A stretch of DNA of 64,000 nucleotides from Desulfosporosinus shakirovi (GCF_020595055.1 NZ_JAJDOO010000013.1:62001-126000); one strand, 5' to 3'. Counted from the first letter of the stretch, positions 8,765 through 17,383 are shown. Program-made: numbers and translations. The notes: a model not told the origin generated them from the sequence alone.

Positions 8765-9297
8765 CCCATTCGGCCTTGAACAAGTAATATCCCCAGTATA
8801 GTTTTAGCGTCAATGAACTCATTCTGTTTCGCCCTTTGCACTGCTTCATCCCATGCGATTTTTTCTACCTCTATAAATTCGTCATCATCTGGAGTGAGGG
8901 GATCCCAGACCAAATCTCGAGCCAGAAAGAGATGCATCACCTCATCCGTAAAACCCGGGGTGGTATAAAATGTGCCGATATGTTCCATGCTCCCTCGATA
9001 ACCTGTTTCTTCGCGAAGCTCTCGTACAGCACAATCAAGGGGAGGCTCCTGAGGATCGAGTTTTCCTGCAGGGATTTCTAAGGTTTCCTGGGCAATGGCA
9101 TATCTGTATTGACGAACTAGAAGCACCTGCTGATCCAAAATAGCAATAATCCCTACTGCTCCCGGATGCCTCACGACTTCACGCGTTGACTCATGTCCGT
9201 TAGGCAAACGAACCCTATCCCGATCCAAACGGAGCATTCTCCCCTCAAAAAGCACTTCTCCATCGAGACGTTCTTCTTGTCGATTTTGCTTTTCCAA
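8761..9297 (-). CDS. nudF: ADP-ribose pyrophosphatase, NUDIX family
   Basis: Hydrolyses ADP-ribose and related nucleoside diphosphate sugars to AMP and sugar phosphate. The Nudix box GX5EX7REUXEEXGU is complete: Gly78, Glu84, Arg92-Glu93 and Glu96-Glu97 with Gly99. The upstream QYRYAIAQETLEIPAGKLD segment is characteristic of the ADP-ribose branch. The start is a TTG at 9297 behind AAAGAGGGG. It is the first gene of the nudF-endoQ-spoIIM group. Confidence 0.9.
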   Translation of the reverse strand: MEKQNRQEERLDGEVLFEGRMLRLDRDRVRLPNGHESTREVVRHPGAVGIIAILDQQVLLVRQYRYAIAQETLEIPAGKLDPQEPPLDCAVRELREETGYRGSMEHIGTFYTTPGFTDEVMHLFLARDLVWDPLTPDDDEFIEVEKIAWDEAVQRAKQNEFIDAKTILGILLVQGRMG

Positions 9298-9385
9298 TGA
9301 ATTCCCCTCTTTCCTTAACTTGACTCCTTTACTTATTTTACCCTATGTACTGTCCATAATGCCAAGAAAAATAAAGAAAACAAAA

Positions 9386-9417
9386 AAGCAGTTAGTTGAA
9401 AAGACAACCAACTGCTT
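9386..9417 (-). terminator. Intrinsic terminator of the branched-chain oxoacid oxidoreductase operon
   Basis: On the minus strand GCAGTTGGTTG pairs with CAACTAACTGC (one G-U wobble) around a 6-base loop and is followed by TTTTTTG. It lies 12 bases after the gamma subunit stop codon. Confidence 0.9.
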
Positions 9418-9428
9418 TCACCCCTTGA

Positions 9429-10001
9429 TCAACCGCAAGATCTAAAATGGAGGAACTCTCTTCCTTTAGCCAACTCTATCCCTGTCTCAAGGGCCTTACG
9501 GTTCAGGGGAATAAGATTATGTCTGTACTCCGGCAGGACTTTCTTCAAAGCCCCAATTACGGATTCCAGGCTCACAGCACGGGTCATCTCGACAAAAGCG
9601 CCGAGAATAATCATATTTGAAACTCGATTATTTCCTAATATTTCACGACCCAGTTCAGTTACAGGGATTTTCGAAACCTGAAGATCTTGGCGCTTGGGCT
9701 CAATGTCGATCAGTGACGAGTTAATGAGTAATCGTCCTCCGGGTTTGACATTCTGTTCAAACTTTTCAAGGGAGGGACGATTCAGAACTATCAGCGTATC
9801 CGGTTCGGTAATGATGGGAGAACTTACCTCTTCATCTGAGATGGTGACAGAACAGTTGGCCGTTCCGCCGCGCATTTCCGGGCCGTAGGAGGGAATCCAA
9901 CTTACGTGTTTTCCTTCGACGAGGCCCGCATAAGCAAGAAGCTGTCCCATGGACATAACCCCTTGCCCTCCAAAGCCTGCCAAGATAATTTCTTGCAACA
10001 T
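9429..10001 (-). CDS. 2-oxoacid:ferredoxin oxidoreductase, gamma subunit (probable 2-oxoisovalerate type)
   Basis: Gamma subunit of the four-part oxidoreductase that oxidatively decarboxylates 2-oxoacids to acyl-CoA and reduces ferredoxin. The 190 residues begin with the nucleotide-type glycine motif IILAGFGGQGVMSMGQLLAYAG, split here as LAGFGGQGVM at 7-16, followed by SWIPSYGPEMRGGTANCSVT, both hallmarks of the gamma domain. Its start overlaps the beta subunit stop by one base. Last gene before a strong terminator. The substrate is inferred from the neighbouring leucine dehydrogenase. Confidence 0.9.
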   Translation of the reverse strand: MLQEIILAGFGGQGVMSMGQLLAYAGLVEGKHVSWIPSYGPEMRGGTANCSVTISDEEVSSPIITEPDTLIVLNRPSLEKFEQNVKPGGRLLINSSLIDIEPKRQDLQVSKIPVTELGREILGNNRVSNMIILGAFVEMTRAVSLESVIGALKKVLPEYRHNLIPLNRKALETGIELAKGREFLHFRSCG

Positions 10002-10750
10002 CAGACATTCACCCCTTCTGCCATTTTTTTGACCCCGAGCGGGTAAACAGGAATCATATTATCGACTAACCATCTTAAGGATTCTTTAGGTGTGCACCCC
10101 CAGTTCGTAGGACAGGTAGATAAGATTTCAACTAAAGTGAACCCGATACCAGCCATCTGAAATTTAAAGGCAGTCTTAATTGCTTTTTTTGCTTCGGACA
10201 CTTCTTGGGGGGTGTGCACAGACACCCTGGCAATATAAGCCGGCCCATCCAGAGTCGCTAACATTTCCGATACTCTGATAGGATACCCTTGGGGAGCGGC
10301 ATCTCTGCCTTGAGGAGAAGTCATGCTTACTTGCTTCAGCAGAGTTGTAGGGGCCATTTGCCCACCGGTCATACCATAAATGGCATTATTCACGAAAATC
10401 GTTGTGATTTTCTCACCCCGGGCAGCGGCATGCACAATTTCTGCAGTACCAATGGCAGCCAGATCCCCATCACCCTGATACGTAAAAACTATTTTTTGGG
10501 GATGAACTCGTTTTATTCCCGTAGCAACAGCCGGTGCCCTGCCATGAGCCGCTTGTTGCATATCTAGATTAAAGTAGTTATAGGCCAAGACAGAGCACCC
10601 TACGGGAGATACGCCAATGGTTTCTTCCCTGACTCCCAGTTCATCAATCACTTCAGCCACCAGGCGGTGAATAATGCCGTGCGTACAGCCTGGGCAATAG
10701 TGAGTCTTGGCTGAGGTTAATGCTTCCGGTCGATCAAAAACTGTTATCAT
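10001..10750 (-). CDS. 2-oxoacid:ferredoxin oxidoreductase, beta (thiamine diphosphate-binding) subunit
   Basis: Binds thiamine diphosphate and part of the active site. Visible are the N-terminal HYCPGCTHGI, the ThDP/Mg motif beginning FTYQGDGDLAAIGT and ending in VNNAIYGMTGGQMAPTT, and the C-terminal CPTNWG box. The 249-residue length fits the KorB/VorA group rather than the larger pyruvate enzyme. It overlaps the alpha gene by 4 bases and the gamma gene by 1, so the operon is tightly coupled. Confidence 0.92.
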   Translation of the reverse strand: MITVFDRPEALTSAKTHYCPGCTHGIIHRLVAEVIDELGVREETIGVSPVGCSVLAYNYFNLDMQQAAHGRAPAVATGIKRVHPQKIVFTYQGDGDLAAIGTAEIVHAAARGEKITTIFVNNAIYGMTGGQMAPTTLLKQVSMTSPQGRDAAPQGYPIRVSEMLATLDGPAYIARVSVHTPQEVSEAKKAIKTAFKFQMAGIGFTLVEILSTCPTNWGCTPKESLRWLVDNMIPVYPLGVKKMAEGVNV

Positions 10751-11817
10751 GGGTTTTTACCTGCCTTTCCGCTATTGACCAAACGTTTAACTTCCTCAAG
10801 AACTGCGCGAGTGCCAGGAACCATGCCCCCGACACGCCCATACAAGTGGACCGGAACTTTAAACTCAAGGTTATAGCGAATGTCTTCTACAAGTTGCCCC
10901 ATGCTCATCTCGACAGTGAGGACACATTCAGCTTTTTTACAGGCCTCCTGCAGAGCGACTTTCGGGAAAGGAAATAAGGAAATGGGTCGGAACAACCCTG
11001 CCTTGATTCCTTGGGCCCTTGCTTGATCTACAACCGCTTTAGCTATCCTGGCCGAAGTGCCGTAACCCACCAAGATCAGTTCAGCATCATTCGTCTGATA
11101 GCTTTCCCAGAGCACTTCTTTGCTCATTCGGTCATACTTTTGCTGCAAATGATGGTTGTGCTTTTCAAGTTCTGCTGGATCAAGAAATAATGAGTTAATT
11201 ATATTGGGGTTTCGCCCCTTGGCACCGGTCGTTGCCCAGGGTTTCTCCTGTCTGAGAGTTTCTTTTTCTTCCGAGAATTCAACGGGCTCCATCATTTGTC
11301 CGAGAATGCCATCCCCTAAAATCATAACGGGATTACGGTATTCATCGGCAAGGTCAAAGGCTTTCTCCATCAGATCGACCATTTCCTGAACGGTGGCCGG
11401 GGCGAGGACCAGCAATCTATAGTCCCCATGCCCACCCCCTTTGACTGCTTGGAAATAGTCGGATTGGGCAGGCTGAATGCCGCCAAGTCCCGGTCCCCCT
11501 CGTTGGATATTTACAATGACACAAGGGAGCTCTGCCCCCGCCATATAAGTGATTCCCTCCTGTTTAAGGCTGATTCCCGGGCCGGATGAGGACGTCATTA
11601 CTCGTGCCCCGGCACCCGCAGCACCGTAGACCATATTAATGGCTGCAATCTCAGACTCTGCTTGAACAAATACTCCTCCGACTTCCGGAAGACGTTTCGC
11701 GAGATACTGGGGAATTTCATTTTGCGGAGTGATGGGATACCCGAAAAAATAACGGCAACCGGCGTCAATCGCCGCCTCTGCTAAAGCCTCATTACCCTTC
11801 ATTAGTACCTTCGCCAT
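10747..11817 (-). CDS. 2-oxoacid:ferredoxin oxidoreductase, alpha subunit
   Basis: Alpha subunit with the pyrimidine-binding domain of the ThDP site. The start MAKVLMKGNEALAEAAIDAG and the following YFFGYPITPQNEIPQYL are the canonical opening of the KorA/VorB subunits; EGITYMAGAELPCVIVNIQR is also conserved. I chose the ATG at 11817 (356 residues), which follows GGAGGAG. A longer frame reaches 11934 but only runs through the ferredoxin gene. It overlaps the ferredoxin subunit by 26 bases. Confidence 0.92.
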   Translation of the reverse strand: MAKVLMKGNEALAEAAIDAGCRYFFGYPITPQNEIPQYLAKRLPEVGGVFVQAESEIAAINMVYGAAGAGARVMTSSSGPGISLKQEGITYMAGAELPCVIVNIQRGGPGLGGIQPAQSDYFQAVKGGGHGDYRLLVLAPATVQEMVDLMEKAFDLADEYRNPVMILGDGILGQMMEPVEFSEEKETLRQEKPWATTGAKGRNPNIINSLFLDPAELEKHNHHLQQKYDRMSKEVLWESYQTNDAELILVGYGTSARIAKAVVDQARAQGIKAGLFRPISLFPFPKVALQEACKKAECVLTVEMSMGQLVEDIRYNLEFKVPVHLYGRVGGMVPGTRAVLEEVKRLVNSGKAGKNP

Positions 11818-12031
11818 TATTCTTCTCCTCCTTTCGTACTGTGATTGCGACATCCGGACACATTCTGGCACAAAAGCCACAAGAAATGCACTTTTCTTGA
11901 TCTGCCACGGTGGCCGGGTGAAAGCCCATGGCATTCAAATGATCGACCATAATTACAATATGTTTCGGACAAGCCTCCACACAAAGCTCACACCCTTTAC
12001 AGCGGTCTTCATCAAACTCAACTCTCAGCAT
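11792..12031 (-). CDS. 2-oxoacid:ferredoxin oxidoreductase, delta (2x[4Fe-4S] ferredoxin) subunit
   Basis: Small electron-transfer subunit. Two cluster-binding repeats are visible: CKGCELCVEACPKH near residues 11-24 and CISCGFCARMCPDV near 49-62, each with CxxCxxCxxxCP. The ATG at 12031 (79 residues) follows GGAGGAG by 5-6 bases and leaves a short strand before the first cluster; an in-frame start at 12070 has no good ribosome binding site. It lies 52 bases after bcd and directly before the alpha subunit, giving the order delta-alpha-beta-gamma. Confidence 0.9.
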   Translation of the reverse strand: MLRVEFDEDRCKGCELCVEACPKHIVIMVDHLNAMGFHPATVADQEKCISCGFCARMCPDVAITVRKEEKNNGEGTNEG

Positions 12032-12083
12032 AAAAGCTCCTCCTTGTCTGATTAAATTCCGACCAATCAACGTTGACGAGTGC

Positions 12084-13148
12084 TTAGCTTAAGTAATTCG
12101 AGCGAATTCGTCCGATCCTCTCAATGCGCTGTTCAGCCATACGATCTGCAGCAATAGAGGTCGGTATTTTAAACTCTTTGGCGATTTTAAGGACTTTAGC
12201 AACATTGTCATAGACCTTTTCAACTTTTTTCAGGGCACGATCATAATTGTACCCGTCCAATTCATCTGCAACATTGATAACACCGCCACAATTAATAACA
12301 TAGTCAGGCGCATAGAGAATTCCAAGTTCATGCAACTTGTCTCCGTGGTGTTCTTCTTTTAGCACATTATTGGCAGCACCCGCGATAATTTGGAACTTAA
12401 ATTGTGAAATCGTTTGATCATTAACCACTGCCCCCATGGCACAGGGTGCGAAGATATCTGCTTTAACGCCAAAGATTTCATCAGGCCGGACAGCGATGGC
12501 TCCGATTTCATCAAGGACACGTTTTATAAGGTCATCATGAATATCCGTGACAATGAGTTTGGCACCCTCTTCGTGCAAGTGTTTTGCCAAATAATAGCCC
12601 ACATGCCCCAGTCCCTGAATCGCAATTGTTTTTCCACTCAAGGAGTCACTGCCATAGGCTTCCATGGCAGTAGCTTTCATCCCACGCCATACTCCACGAG
12701 CTGTCATCGGGGAAGGGTCTCCGGAAGCACCGCTGGAAGATACTCCTGTCACAAAATCCGTCTCTAAATGTACCCAATCCATATCTTGAACAGTTGTCCC
12801 AACATCCTCAGCGGTAATGTACCGTCCGTTCAGTGATTGTACATACCGGCCAAAGGCTCGGAACAATTCTTCATTTTTTTGGGTGCGGGAGTCCCCAATA
12901 ATCACGGTTTTTCCGCCGCCAAGATTTAAACCTGCTGCTGCATTTTTATAGGTCATCCCTCGGGCAAGCCTTAATGCGTCAAAGATTGCATCCTCTTCGC
13001 AGGCATAATCCCACATCCTTGTTCCGCCCAAGGCCGGTCCTAAAGTTGTGTCATGTATGCAAATAACGGCCTTCAGACCTGACGTCTGATCCTGACAAAT
13101 AACGAGCTGTTCGTAATCGTACTTCTGTAAGTAATCAAAAATTTCCAT
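12084..13148 (-). CDS. bcd: Leucine (branched-chain amino acid) dehydrogenase
   Basis: NAD-dependent oxidative deamination of leucine, valine and isoleucine to 2-oxoacids and ammonia. The 354-residue length matches the leucine/valine/phenylalanine dehydrogenase family rather than glutamate dehydrogenases (about 420). Conserved parts are [10 protein letters not shown], the catalytic lysine in [19 protein letters not shown], and the NAD loop [15 protein letters not shown]. It is the first gene after the sigma-54 promoter. Directly downstream lie the four oxidoreductase subunits that would use its oxoacid products. Phenylalanine dehydrogenase activity cannot be excluded by eye. Confidence 0.93.
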   Translation of the reverse strand: MEIFDYLQKYDYEQLVICQDQTSGLKAVICIHDTTLGPALGGTRMWDYACEEDAIFDALRLARGMTYKNAAAGLNLGGGKTVIIGDSRTQKNEELFRAFGRYVQSLNGRYITAEDVGTTVQDMDWVHLETDFVTGVSSSGASGDPSPMTARGVWRGMKATAMEAYGSDSLSGKTIAIQGLGHVGYYLAKHLHEEGAKLIVTDIHDDLIKRVLDEIGAIAVRPDEIFGVKADIFAPCAMGAVVNDQTISQFKFQIIAGAANNVLKEEHHGDKLHELGILYAPDYVINCGGVINVADELDGYNYDRALKKVEKVYDNVAKVLKIAKEFKIPTSIAADRMAEQRIERIGRIRSNYLS

Positions 13149-13195
13149 TGTTTTTCCCCCTCAGGTCTTCAAAAATCATAATTCTCCTTATCTAA

Positions 13196-13211
13196 TGCAA
13201 TAACGCTGCCA
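13196..13211 (-). promoter_or_regulatory. Sigma-54 (-24/-12) promoter of the bcd-oxidoreductase operon
   Basis: The minus strand reads TGGCAGCGTTATTGCA, which fits TGGCAC-N5-TTGCA with only the sixth base differing. The GG and GC dinucleotides are spaced exactly as sigma-54 RNA polymerase requires. It lies about 50 bases upstream of the bcd start, and a sigma-54 activator gene is immediately upstream on the same strand. Confidence 0.9.
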
Positions 13212-13228
13212 GGACATTCCTGAAATCT

Positions 13229-13285
13229 AAAACCTCATATAGTAATTCACCTTAAGTAAAGAATTTTCTGAATTTATGAGGTTTT
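13229..13285. repeat. Inverted repeat AAAACCTCATA / TATGAGGTTTT
   Basis: Perfect 11-base arms at 13229-13239 and 13275-13285 enclose 35 bases; a third copy of AAACCTC lies at 13294-13300, so the right arm can also pair with it. It is placed between the sigma-54 promoter and the candidate enhancer, a usual place for bending or accessory-factor sites. No factor is known. Confidence 0.55.
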
Positions 13286-13373
13286 GGTTTAAGAAACCTC
13301 TTGAAAAAAAGACTGCGCCTATGAAAAATTCATAGTAATAATCTTGTCAGTAATGCAAAAGAATTCATGATTT

Positions 13374-13411
13374 GCAATTCTTGCATGCAATAATTTGCAT
13401 GCAAGAATTGC
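13374..13411. promoter_or_regulatory. Candidate enhancer (upstream activator site) palindrome
   Basis: GCAATTCTTGCATGCAA (13374-13390) is exactly repeated in reverse complement at 13395-13411 with a 4-base spacer. Each arm itself contains the palindrome TTGCATGCAA. The palindrome is about 165-200 bases upstream of the -24/-12 promoter, the usual distance for NtrC-type activators. A T-run is absent, so it is a poor terminator for the regulator gene that ends at 13470. Confidence 0.7.
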
Positions 13412-13469
13412 GTACCATGAATACAATAAAAATATCACTCGAATTTCCTTCGTAAGCGCTATCATTTAT

Positions 13470-14891
13470 TCAGCTAAGAGCATGCCGCTCTAATTTATAA
13501 TAGAAATTGCGCAGTGACATTTTCAGGTCCTGCGCGGACTTTGTCTTATTGCCCCCATTTTTTTGGAGGGTAACTAAAAGTATGGCTCGTTCCCATTGTC
13601 GTTGTAACTCATCAAATCCCCCTCTTTCTTCGGTCGTTAACCCAGACTGTACCGAGTTGTCGTAACCCAGCTCCGGATAATTGACATTCGGATGGGCTAA
13701 AACCGGAAGATGTTGTAATTCCACAACTGTTTCTCCTAATCTCATATTAATAATTGCTCTCCCTAAAATGTTTTCTAACTCTCTAACGTTTCCCGGCCAG
13801 TGATAGCCCATCAAAATTTGTAACGCCTCGTCACTTACTTTTTCAACACAGCGTCCGTAGTCTTGATTGAAACTTCCAATAAGGTGGTGGACAAGTAAAG
13901 GGATATCCTCTCTTCGCTGTCTCAAGGGTGGAATAATGACCGGAATCACATTTAAACGATAATATAAATCTTCCCGAAATTTGCCGGCTCGCAATTCAGC
14001 TTCTAAATTTGCATTAGTAGCTGTAATCACTCGCACATCTATGTTAAACGGACGGTTATCTCCGACTTTTACAATTTCACGTTCTTGAAGCGCGCGCAAA
14101 AGTTTAGCTTGCAGGTTAAGACTGATTTCTCCAATCTCGTCGAGGAAAATAGTTCCCCCGTTGGCCTCTTCAAAAAGGCCCGACTTTCCACCGCGTTTGG
14201 CACCAGTAAAGGCACCTTCAACATAACCAAATAACTCGCTCTCCAAAAGGCCCTCCGCCAATGCTCCGCAATTCACTCGGATAAACTGCCCTTTTTGTCG
14301 GTCACTTGAGCGGTGGATGGCATGAGCAAACAGTTCTTTACCAGTCCCGCTTTCGCCGCGTAAGAGGACCGTAGCCGGCGTCACCGCTGCACGCCTTGCT
14401 TGTTCGATGGATGCTTTAATGACATCGCTTTCACCGATAATGTCACTAAAAGTATACTTTGCTTCCAAATGACGAATTAATCGTTTCGCTCTTTCCAACT
14501 CCTCTGACAGTTTATGGATCTCAGAGATATCGTGGAGCACGCCTACACTTCCCCTCAACTGCCCAGAAACTATGATCGGAGCGACATTGACAATCACCTC
14601 TTTGCGTTTAGGCCCCACTTTCATAAAAACGCCTTTAACAGGCTGACGAGTCTTCAAGACTTGAATGTGCATACTTTCTCCTTCAGCAATGTCTACGGTA
14701 GGAGGTTTACCAATGACATCATTCGCAGTCAGGCCTGTCAATCGAGTGTAAGCAGGGTTAATTAATAACCCAAGTCCCTTTTCATCCACCACTGAAATGG
14801 CATCCTGTGAGGAATCAATAATTGCGGAAAGCAGAATACGAACCTCCTGCAGGGTGTTTACTTTGGCTCTTAGCTCGTCAAATTCCTCCAT
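13470..14891 (-). CDS. Sigma-54-dependent transcriptional activator (PAS, AAA+, Fis-type HTH), BkdR-like
   Basis: Bacterial enhancer-binding protein. A PAS sensor covers about residues 20-120, then the AAA+ domain carries Walker A GESGTGKE (179-186), the sigma-54 contact loop GAFTGA (226-231) and the Walker B aspartate-glutamate at 251-252 in [13 protein letters not shown] Fis-type helix-turn-helix ends the protein ([20 protein letters not shown]). I chose the ATG at 14891 (473 residues), 8 bases after GGAAGGGG; a TTG at 14909 is an alternative. Position next to a sigma-54 promoter and bcd suggests it senses branched-chain amino acids or their oxoacids through the PAS domain, like BkdR of Bacillus. 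The ligand is inferred. Confidence 0.9.
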   Translation of the reverse strand: MEEFDELRAKVNTLQEVRILLSAIIDSSQDAISVVDEKGLGLLINPAYTRLTGLTANDVIGKPPTVDIAEGESMHIQVLKTRQPVKGVFMKVGPKRKEVIVNVAPIIVSGQLRGSVGVLHDISEIHKLSEELERAKRLIRHLEAKYTFSDIIGESDVIKASIEQARRAAVTPATVLLRGESGTGKELFAHAIHRSSDRQKGQFIRVNCGALAEGLLESELFGYVEGAFTGAKRGGKSGLFEEANGGTIFLDEIGEISLNLQAKLLRALQEREIVKVGDNRPFNIDVRVITATNANLEAELRAGKFREDLYYRLNVIPVIIPPLRQRREDIPLLVHHLIGSFNQDYGRCVEKVSDEALQILMGYHWPGNVRELENILGRAIINMRLGETVVELQHLPVLAHPNVNYPELGYDNSVQSGLTTEERGGFDELQRQWERAILLVTLQKNGGNKTKSAQDLKMSLRNFYYKLERHALS

Positions 14892-15014
14892 ATCAATTGC
14901 CCCTTCCAACTATCACCTTTGTTATGGATAAGTTCATTCTCTTTCTATCGGCAAAATCCTGCCAGCAATAATTCACTCAAGACTATTTGGGATTTCTCAT
15001 TTTATTAAAAATAA

Positions 15015-15056
15015 AACACCTTTATTTGTACCCAATGCAGGTATAATAAAGGTGTT
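15015..15056 (-). terminator. Intrinsic terminator of spo0A
   Basis: Long hairpin with arms AACACCTTTATT and AATAAAGGTGTT, extended inward by TACC/GGTA, followed on the minus strand by TTTATTTTTAA. It begins about 45 bases after the spo0A stop codon. Confidence 0.85.
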
Positions 15057-15101
15057 AATTAAAATTTTTACTAAAAATTTGTATTGCATTTTATATTGCT
15101 C

Positions 15102-15950
15102 TTAATACATTATTGACATGCGCAGTTTATCAGCCACCATTGCCACGAATTCCGAATTGGTGGGTTTACCGCGATCCACATTAATGGTGTACCCAAAAAA
15201 ACGATTCATGAAATCCACATTTCCACGATCCCAAGCCAATTCAATGGCATGACGAATAGCCCGTTCAACACGACTGGGAGTTGTTTGATATTTCACAGCA
15301 ATCATCGGATACAGCTCTTTGGTAACTGCTCCAAGTAGTGACACATCAGACACTACGTTTACAATAGCATCTCGTAAGTACTGGTACCCCTTGACGTGAG
15401 CAGGCACTCCCATCTGGTGAATCATCCTTGTCACTTCCACTTCAAGGTTTTTAGAGGTTGAAGGCAGTATCCCAGTGGAAATTTGTGAACTTGAACTTGA
15501 ATTGGAATTAGCGTTTAAGACACTGTTTCGATTAGACACGGTACCGGAGTTTGAAGCAATATTTACGGAGCTTGAAAAATCATCTTGTAATTGGCGGATA
15601 CGTTTACCTAAGATGTCTAAGTCAAAAGGTTTTAAAATGTAGTAATTTGCTCCAAGACTTACTGCTCGCTGGGTCATTGATTCCTGCCCAAAGGCAGTTA
15701 AAATAATTATTTTGGGTCTAAGAGATGTATTCTGAAGTTTTTCCAAGACACCTAACCCGTCAAGGTGGGGCATAATAATATCTAATAACACTACATGAGG
15801 TTCTTCCCGAGAAATTAATTCCAGAGCCTCATTTCCATGATATGCCACCCCAACAAGGCTCATATCTTCCTGCCGTTCAATATACTCCTTAACTACCTCG
15901 ACAAATTCTCGGTTGTCATCCGCCAGTAGCACACGTATAGGCCTTTGCAT
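15102..15950 (-). CDS. spo0A: Sporulation master regulator Spo0A
   Basis: Response regulator that, when phosphorylated, binds 0A boxes and starts sporulation. The receiver domain has the acidic pair at Asp11-Asp12, the phospho-acceptor Asp57 in VVLLDIIMP and the lysine in YILKPF. A linker at about 125-165 is unusually rich in Ser and Asn. The C-terminal Spo0A DNA-binding domain is complete, including [17 protein letters not shown] and the ending region [18 protein letters not shown] chose the ATG at 15950 (282 residues), which follows AGGGGGA by 8 bases; a start at 15983 would add an unconserved 11-residue leader. The spoIVB-spo0A order is conserved in spore formers. Confidence 0.97.
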   Translation of the reverse strand: MQRPIRVLLADDNREFVEVVKEYIERQEDMSLVGVAYHGNEALELISREEPHVVLLDIIMPHLDGLGVLEKLQNTSLRPKIIILTAFGQESMTQRAVSLGANYYILKPFDLDILGKRIRQLQDDFSSSVNIASNSGTVSNRNSVLNANSNSSSSSQISTGILPSTSKNLEVEVTRMIHQMGVPAHVKGYQYLRDAIVNVVSDVSLLGAVTKELYPMIAVKYQTTPSRVERAIRHAIELAWDRGNVDFMNRFFGYTINVDRGKPTNSEFVAMVADKLRMSIMY

Positions 15951-15991
15951 TCCCAGGATCCCCCTCATTTCAGCCACATTCAATTTATATT

Positions 15992-15998
15992 TTCGACA
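15992..15998 (-). promoter_or_regulatory. 0A box (TGTCGAA) upstream of spo0A
   Basis: The minus strand contains TTGTCGAA, an exact match to the Spo0A-binding heptamer TGTCGAA, about 42 bases upstream of the spo0A start. It suggests autoregulation, as known for Bacillus spo0A. A 7-base match can occur by chance, but the position is telling. Confidence 0.6.
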
Positions 15999-16056
15999 AT
16001 TGTTTAAATACTCCTTCTTTTCCTAAAGAATTTTACGATTTTTATTTTGAATTATT

Positions 16057-16084
16057 AAGAGCAGCCTTTAGAAAGGCTGCTCTT
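16057..16084 (-). terminator. Hairpin between spoIVB and spo0A
   Basis: Perfect 13-base arms AAGAGCAGCCTTT / AAAGGCTGCTCTT with a 2-base loop, 25 bases after the spoIVB stop. The following sequence is AT-rich but has no unbroken T-run, so termination may be partial. Confidence 0.6.
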
Positions 16085-16108
16085 AAATATTAATTTCCAA
16101 GTTAATCT

Positions 16109-17383
16109 TTAAGCCGCTTCTCTTTTATCGACTTGAGAACTGTCATTCAGCATGTTTTGAATGAAGACTCCGTAACCCCGTTGACTGTCATTCACGAAAA
16201 CGTGGGTTACTGCTCCGATTAGTTTCCCATCCTGAACAATCGGGCTGCCACTCATTCCTTGGATAATACCGCCTGTGACTTCCAGGAGCCTTGGATCTGT
16301 TACTCTCACAATCATATTTTTGCTGTCCGTTCGATTTTTCATGACACGATCGATATTAACAGCAAACTCCTCTATCTTTTCTCCTTGTATTACCGTGTAA
16401 ATCTTAGCCGGACCAACTTTGACCTCCGATTCCCAACCAACCGGGATAGCTTCTTTAAAATAAGGATTCTCAATTCGTCCACTCATTTTACCAAAGATAC
16501 CGGTCATAGTATTTTTTTCAATGGTTCCACTAAAAATAGAGTTAGGAACAAAGGAACCGATTTTTTCGCCTGGATGCCCTCGTTTCCCTTTTTCAATAGC
16601 ATATATTGTTGAGGCAATGATTTTACCATCATAGACTTCAATCTTCTGATTAGTATCCGCATCGGTTATGACATGTCCTAAGGCACCATATAGATTAGTT
16701 ACCGGGTCTAAAAATGACAGAGTCCCGACTCCTGCTGCTTCATCTCGAACAAATAAACCCATGCGGTATCTTCCAGTCTCAACACAAAAAATCGGATGCA
16801 CTGTTTTCTCTACAACTTGGTCTTGATGCTTAAATAAAACATTGACAGATCCTTTTTGTTTTCCTGCCAGATTGATGGCATTGGATACCTCTTGATCCGT
16901 TTTAACTTCCTGATTTTCAATTTTCAAAAGGATATCCCCAACTTGGATCCCAGCTTCTTTCGCAGGGAATGAGTTCTTTCCGTTTTTGTCTACTACAGGC
17001 GCCTGTCCCACTACCATAACACCCTTAGTTTGTAAGGTTACCCCAATCGATTGCCCTCCGGGTATTAATTTTATGGGACTCATTACTTCGACTTCCCCCG
17101 AACTTAAGGGAAAAATCCCAAAAAGTTTGTAGGCTACATCCAGCTTTTCTGACATCTGAGAATGAGACACTCCTGAAGCAGTTACTGAAACTGTCTTGTG
17201 ATTAGGTGAAGTTTTTTCTACTTGAATAATACTGGACCAAATACCTTTAAAGTTAGATTCCTCGTGACTAACTTGAGTTTGATGAATCTGAGGCAATTCA
17301 ACTAACAGTTGAAGGAAGGTGCAAAACAAGAGACTGATTAATAATAAAACACTTCTTTTTTTCACTCTCTTATCATCCTCCAC
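16109..17383 (-). CDS. spoIVB: SpoIVB serine peptidase
   Basis: Forespore-secreted S55 peptidase that signals across the intermembrane space to activate pro-sigma-K processing. A membrane anchor (VLLLISLLFCTFLQLLVEL) is near the N-terminus, a PDZ domain spans the AGIQVGDILLKIENQEV region, and the peptidase domain carries the catalytic histidine in YGALGHVITDAD and the serine in IQGMSGSPIVQDGKL. Start choice is uncertain. GTG at 17383 (424 residues, near the 426 of Bacillus) follows GGGGAGA, while GTG at 17365 follows GGAGGAT at an ideal 8 bases. A TTG at 17488 would add a charged, unconserved tail. Confidence 0.92.
   Translation of the reverse strand: MEDDKRVKKRSVLLLISLLFCTFLQLLVELPQIHQTQVSHEESNFKGIWSSIIQVEKTSPNHKTVSVTASGVSHSQMSEKLDVAYKLFGIFPLSSGEVEVMSPIKLIPGGQSIGVTLQTKGVMVVGQAPVVDKNGKNSFPAKEAGIQVGDILLKIENQEVKTDQEVSNAINLAGKQKGSVNVLFKHQDQVVEKTVHPIFCVETGRYRMGLFVRDEAAGVGTLSFLDPVTNLYGALGHVITDADTNQKIEVYDGKIIASTIYAIEKGKRGHPGEKIGSFVPNSIFSGTIEKNTMTGIFGKMSGRIENPYFKEAIPVGWESEVKVGPAKIYTVIQGEKIEEFAVNIDRVMKNRTDSKNMIVRVTDPRLLEVTGGIIQGMSGSPIVQDGKLIGAVTHVFVNDSQRGYGVFIQNMLNDSSQVDKREAA

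Larger units (their letters stand above)
13149..13469. other. 321-base regulatory gap upstream of bcd
   Basis: No gene is seen here. It holds a -24/-12 sigma-54 promoter close to bcd, an inverted repeat built from AAAACCTC in the middle, and a 17-base-arm palindrome near the regulator gene. Together they look like a complete enhancer-dependent promoter region. The three elements are listed separately. Confidence 0.85.

Noticed and set aside
10747-11934. 395-residue form of the oxidoreductase alpha subunit
   Set aside because: The extra 39 residues only translate the ferredoxin gene in another frame; the ATG at 11817 has the binding site and the family start.
13374-13411. Palindrome as terminator of the sigma-54 activator gene
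   Set aside because: Arms are long, but there is no T-run in the minus-strand direction, and the duplicated TTGCATGCAA fits a protein site better.
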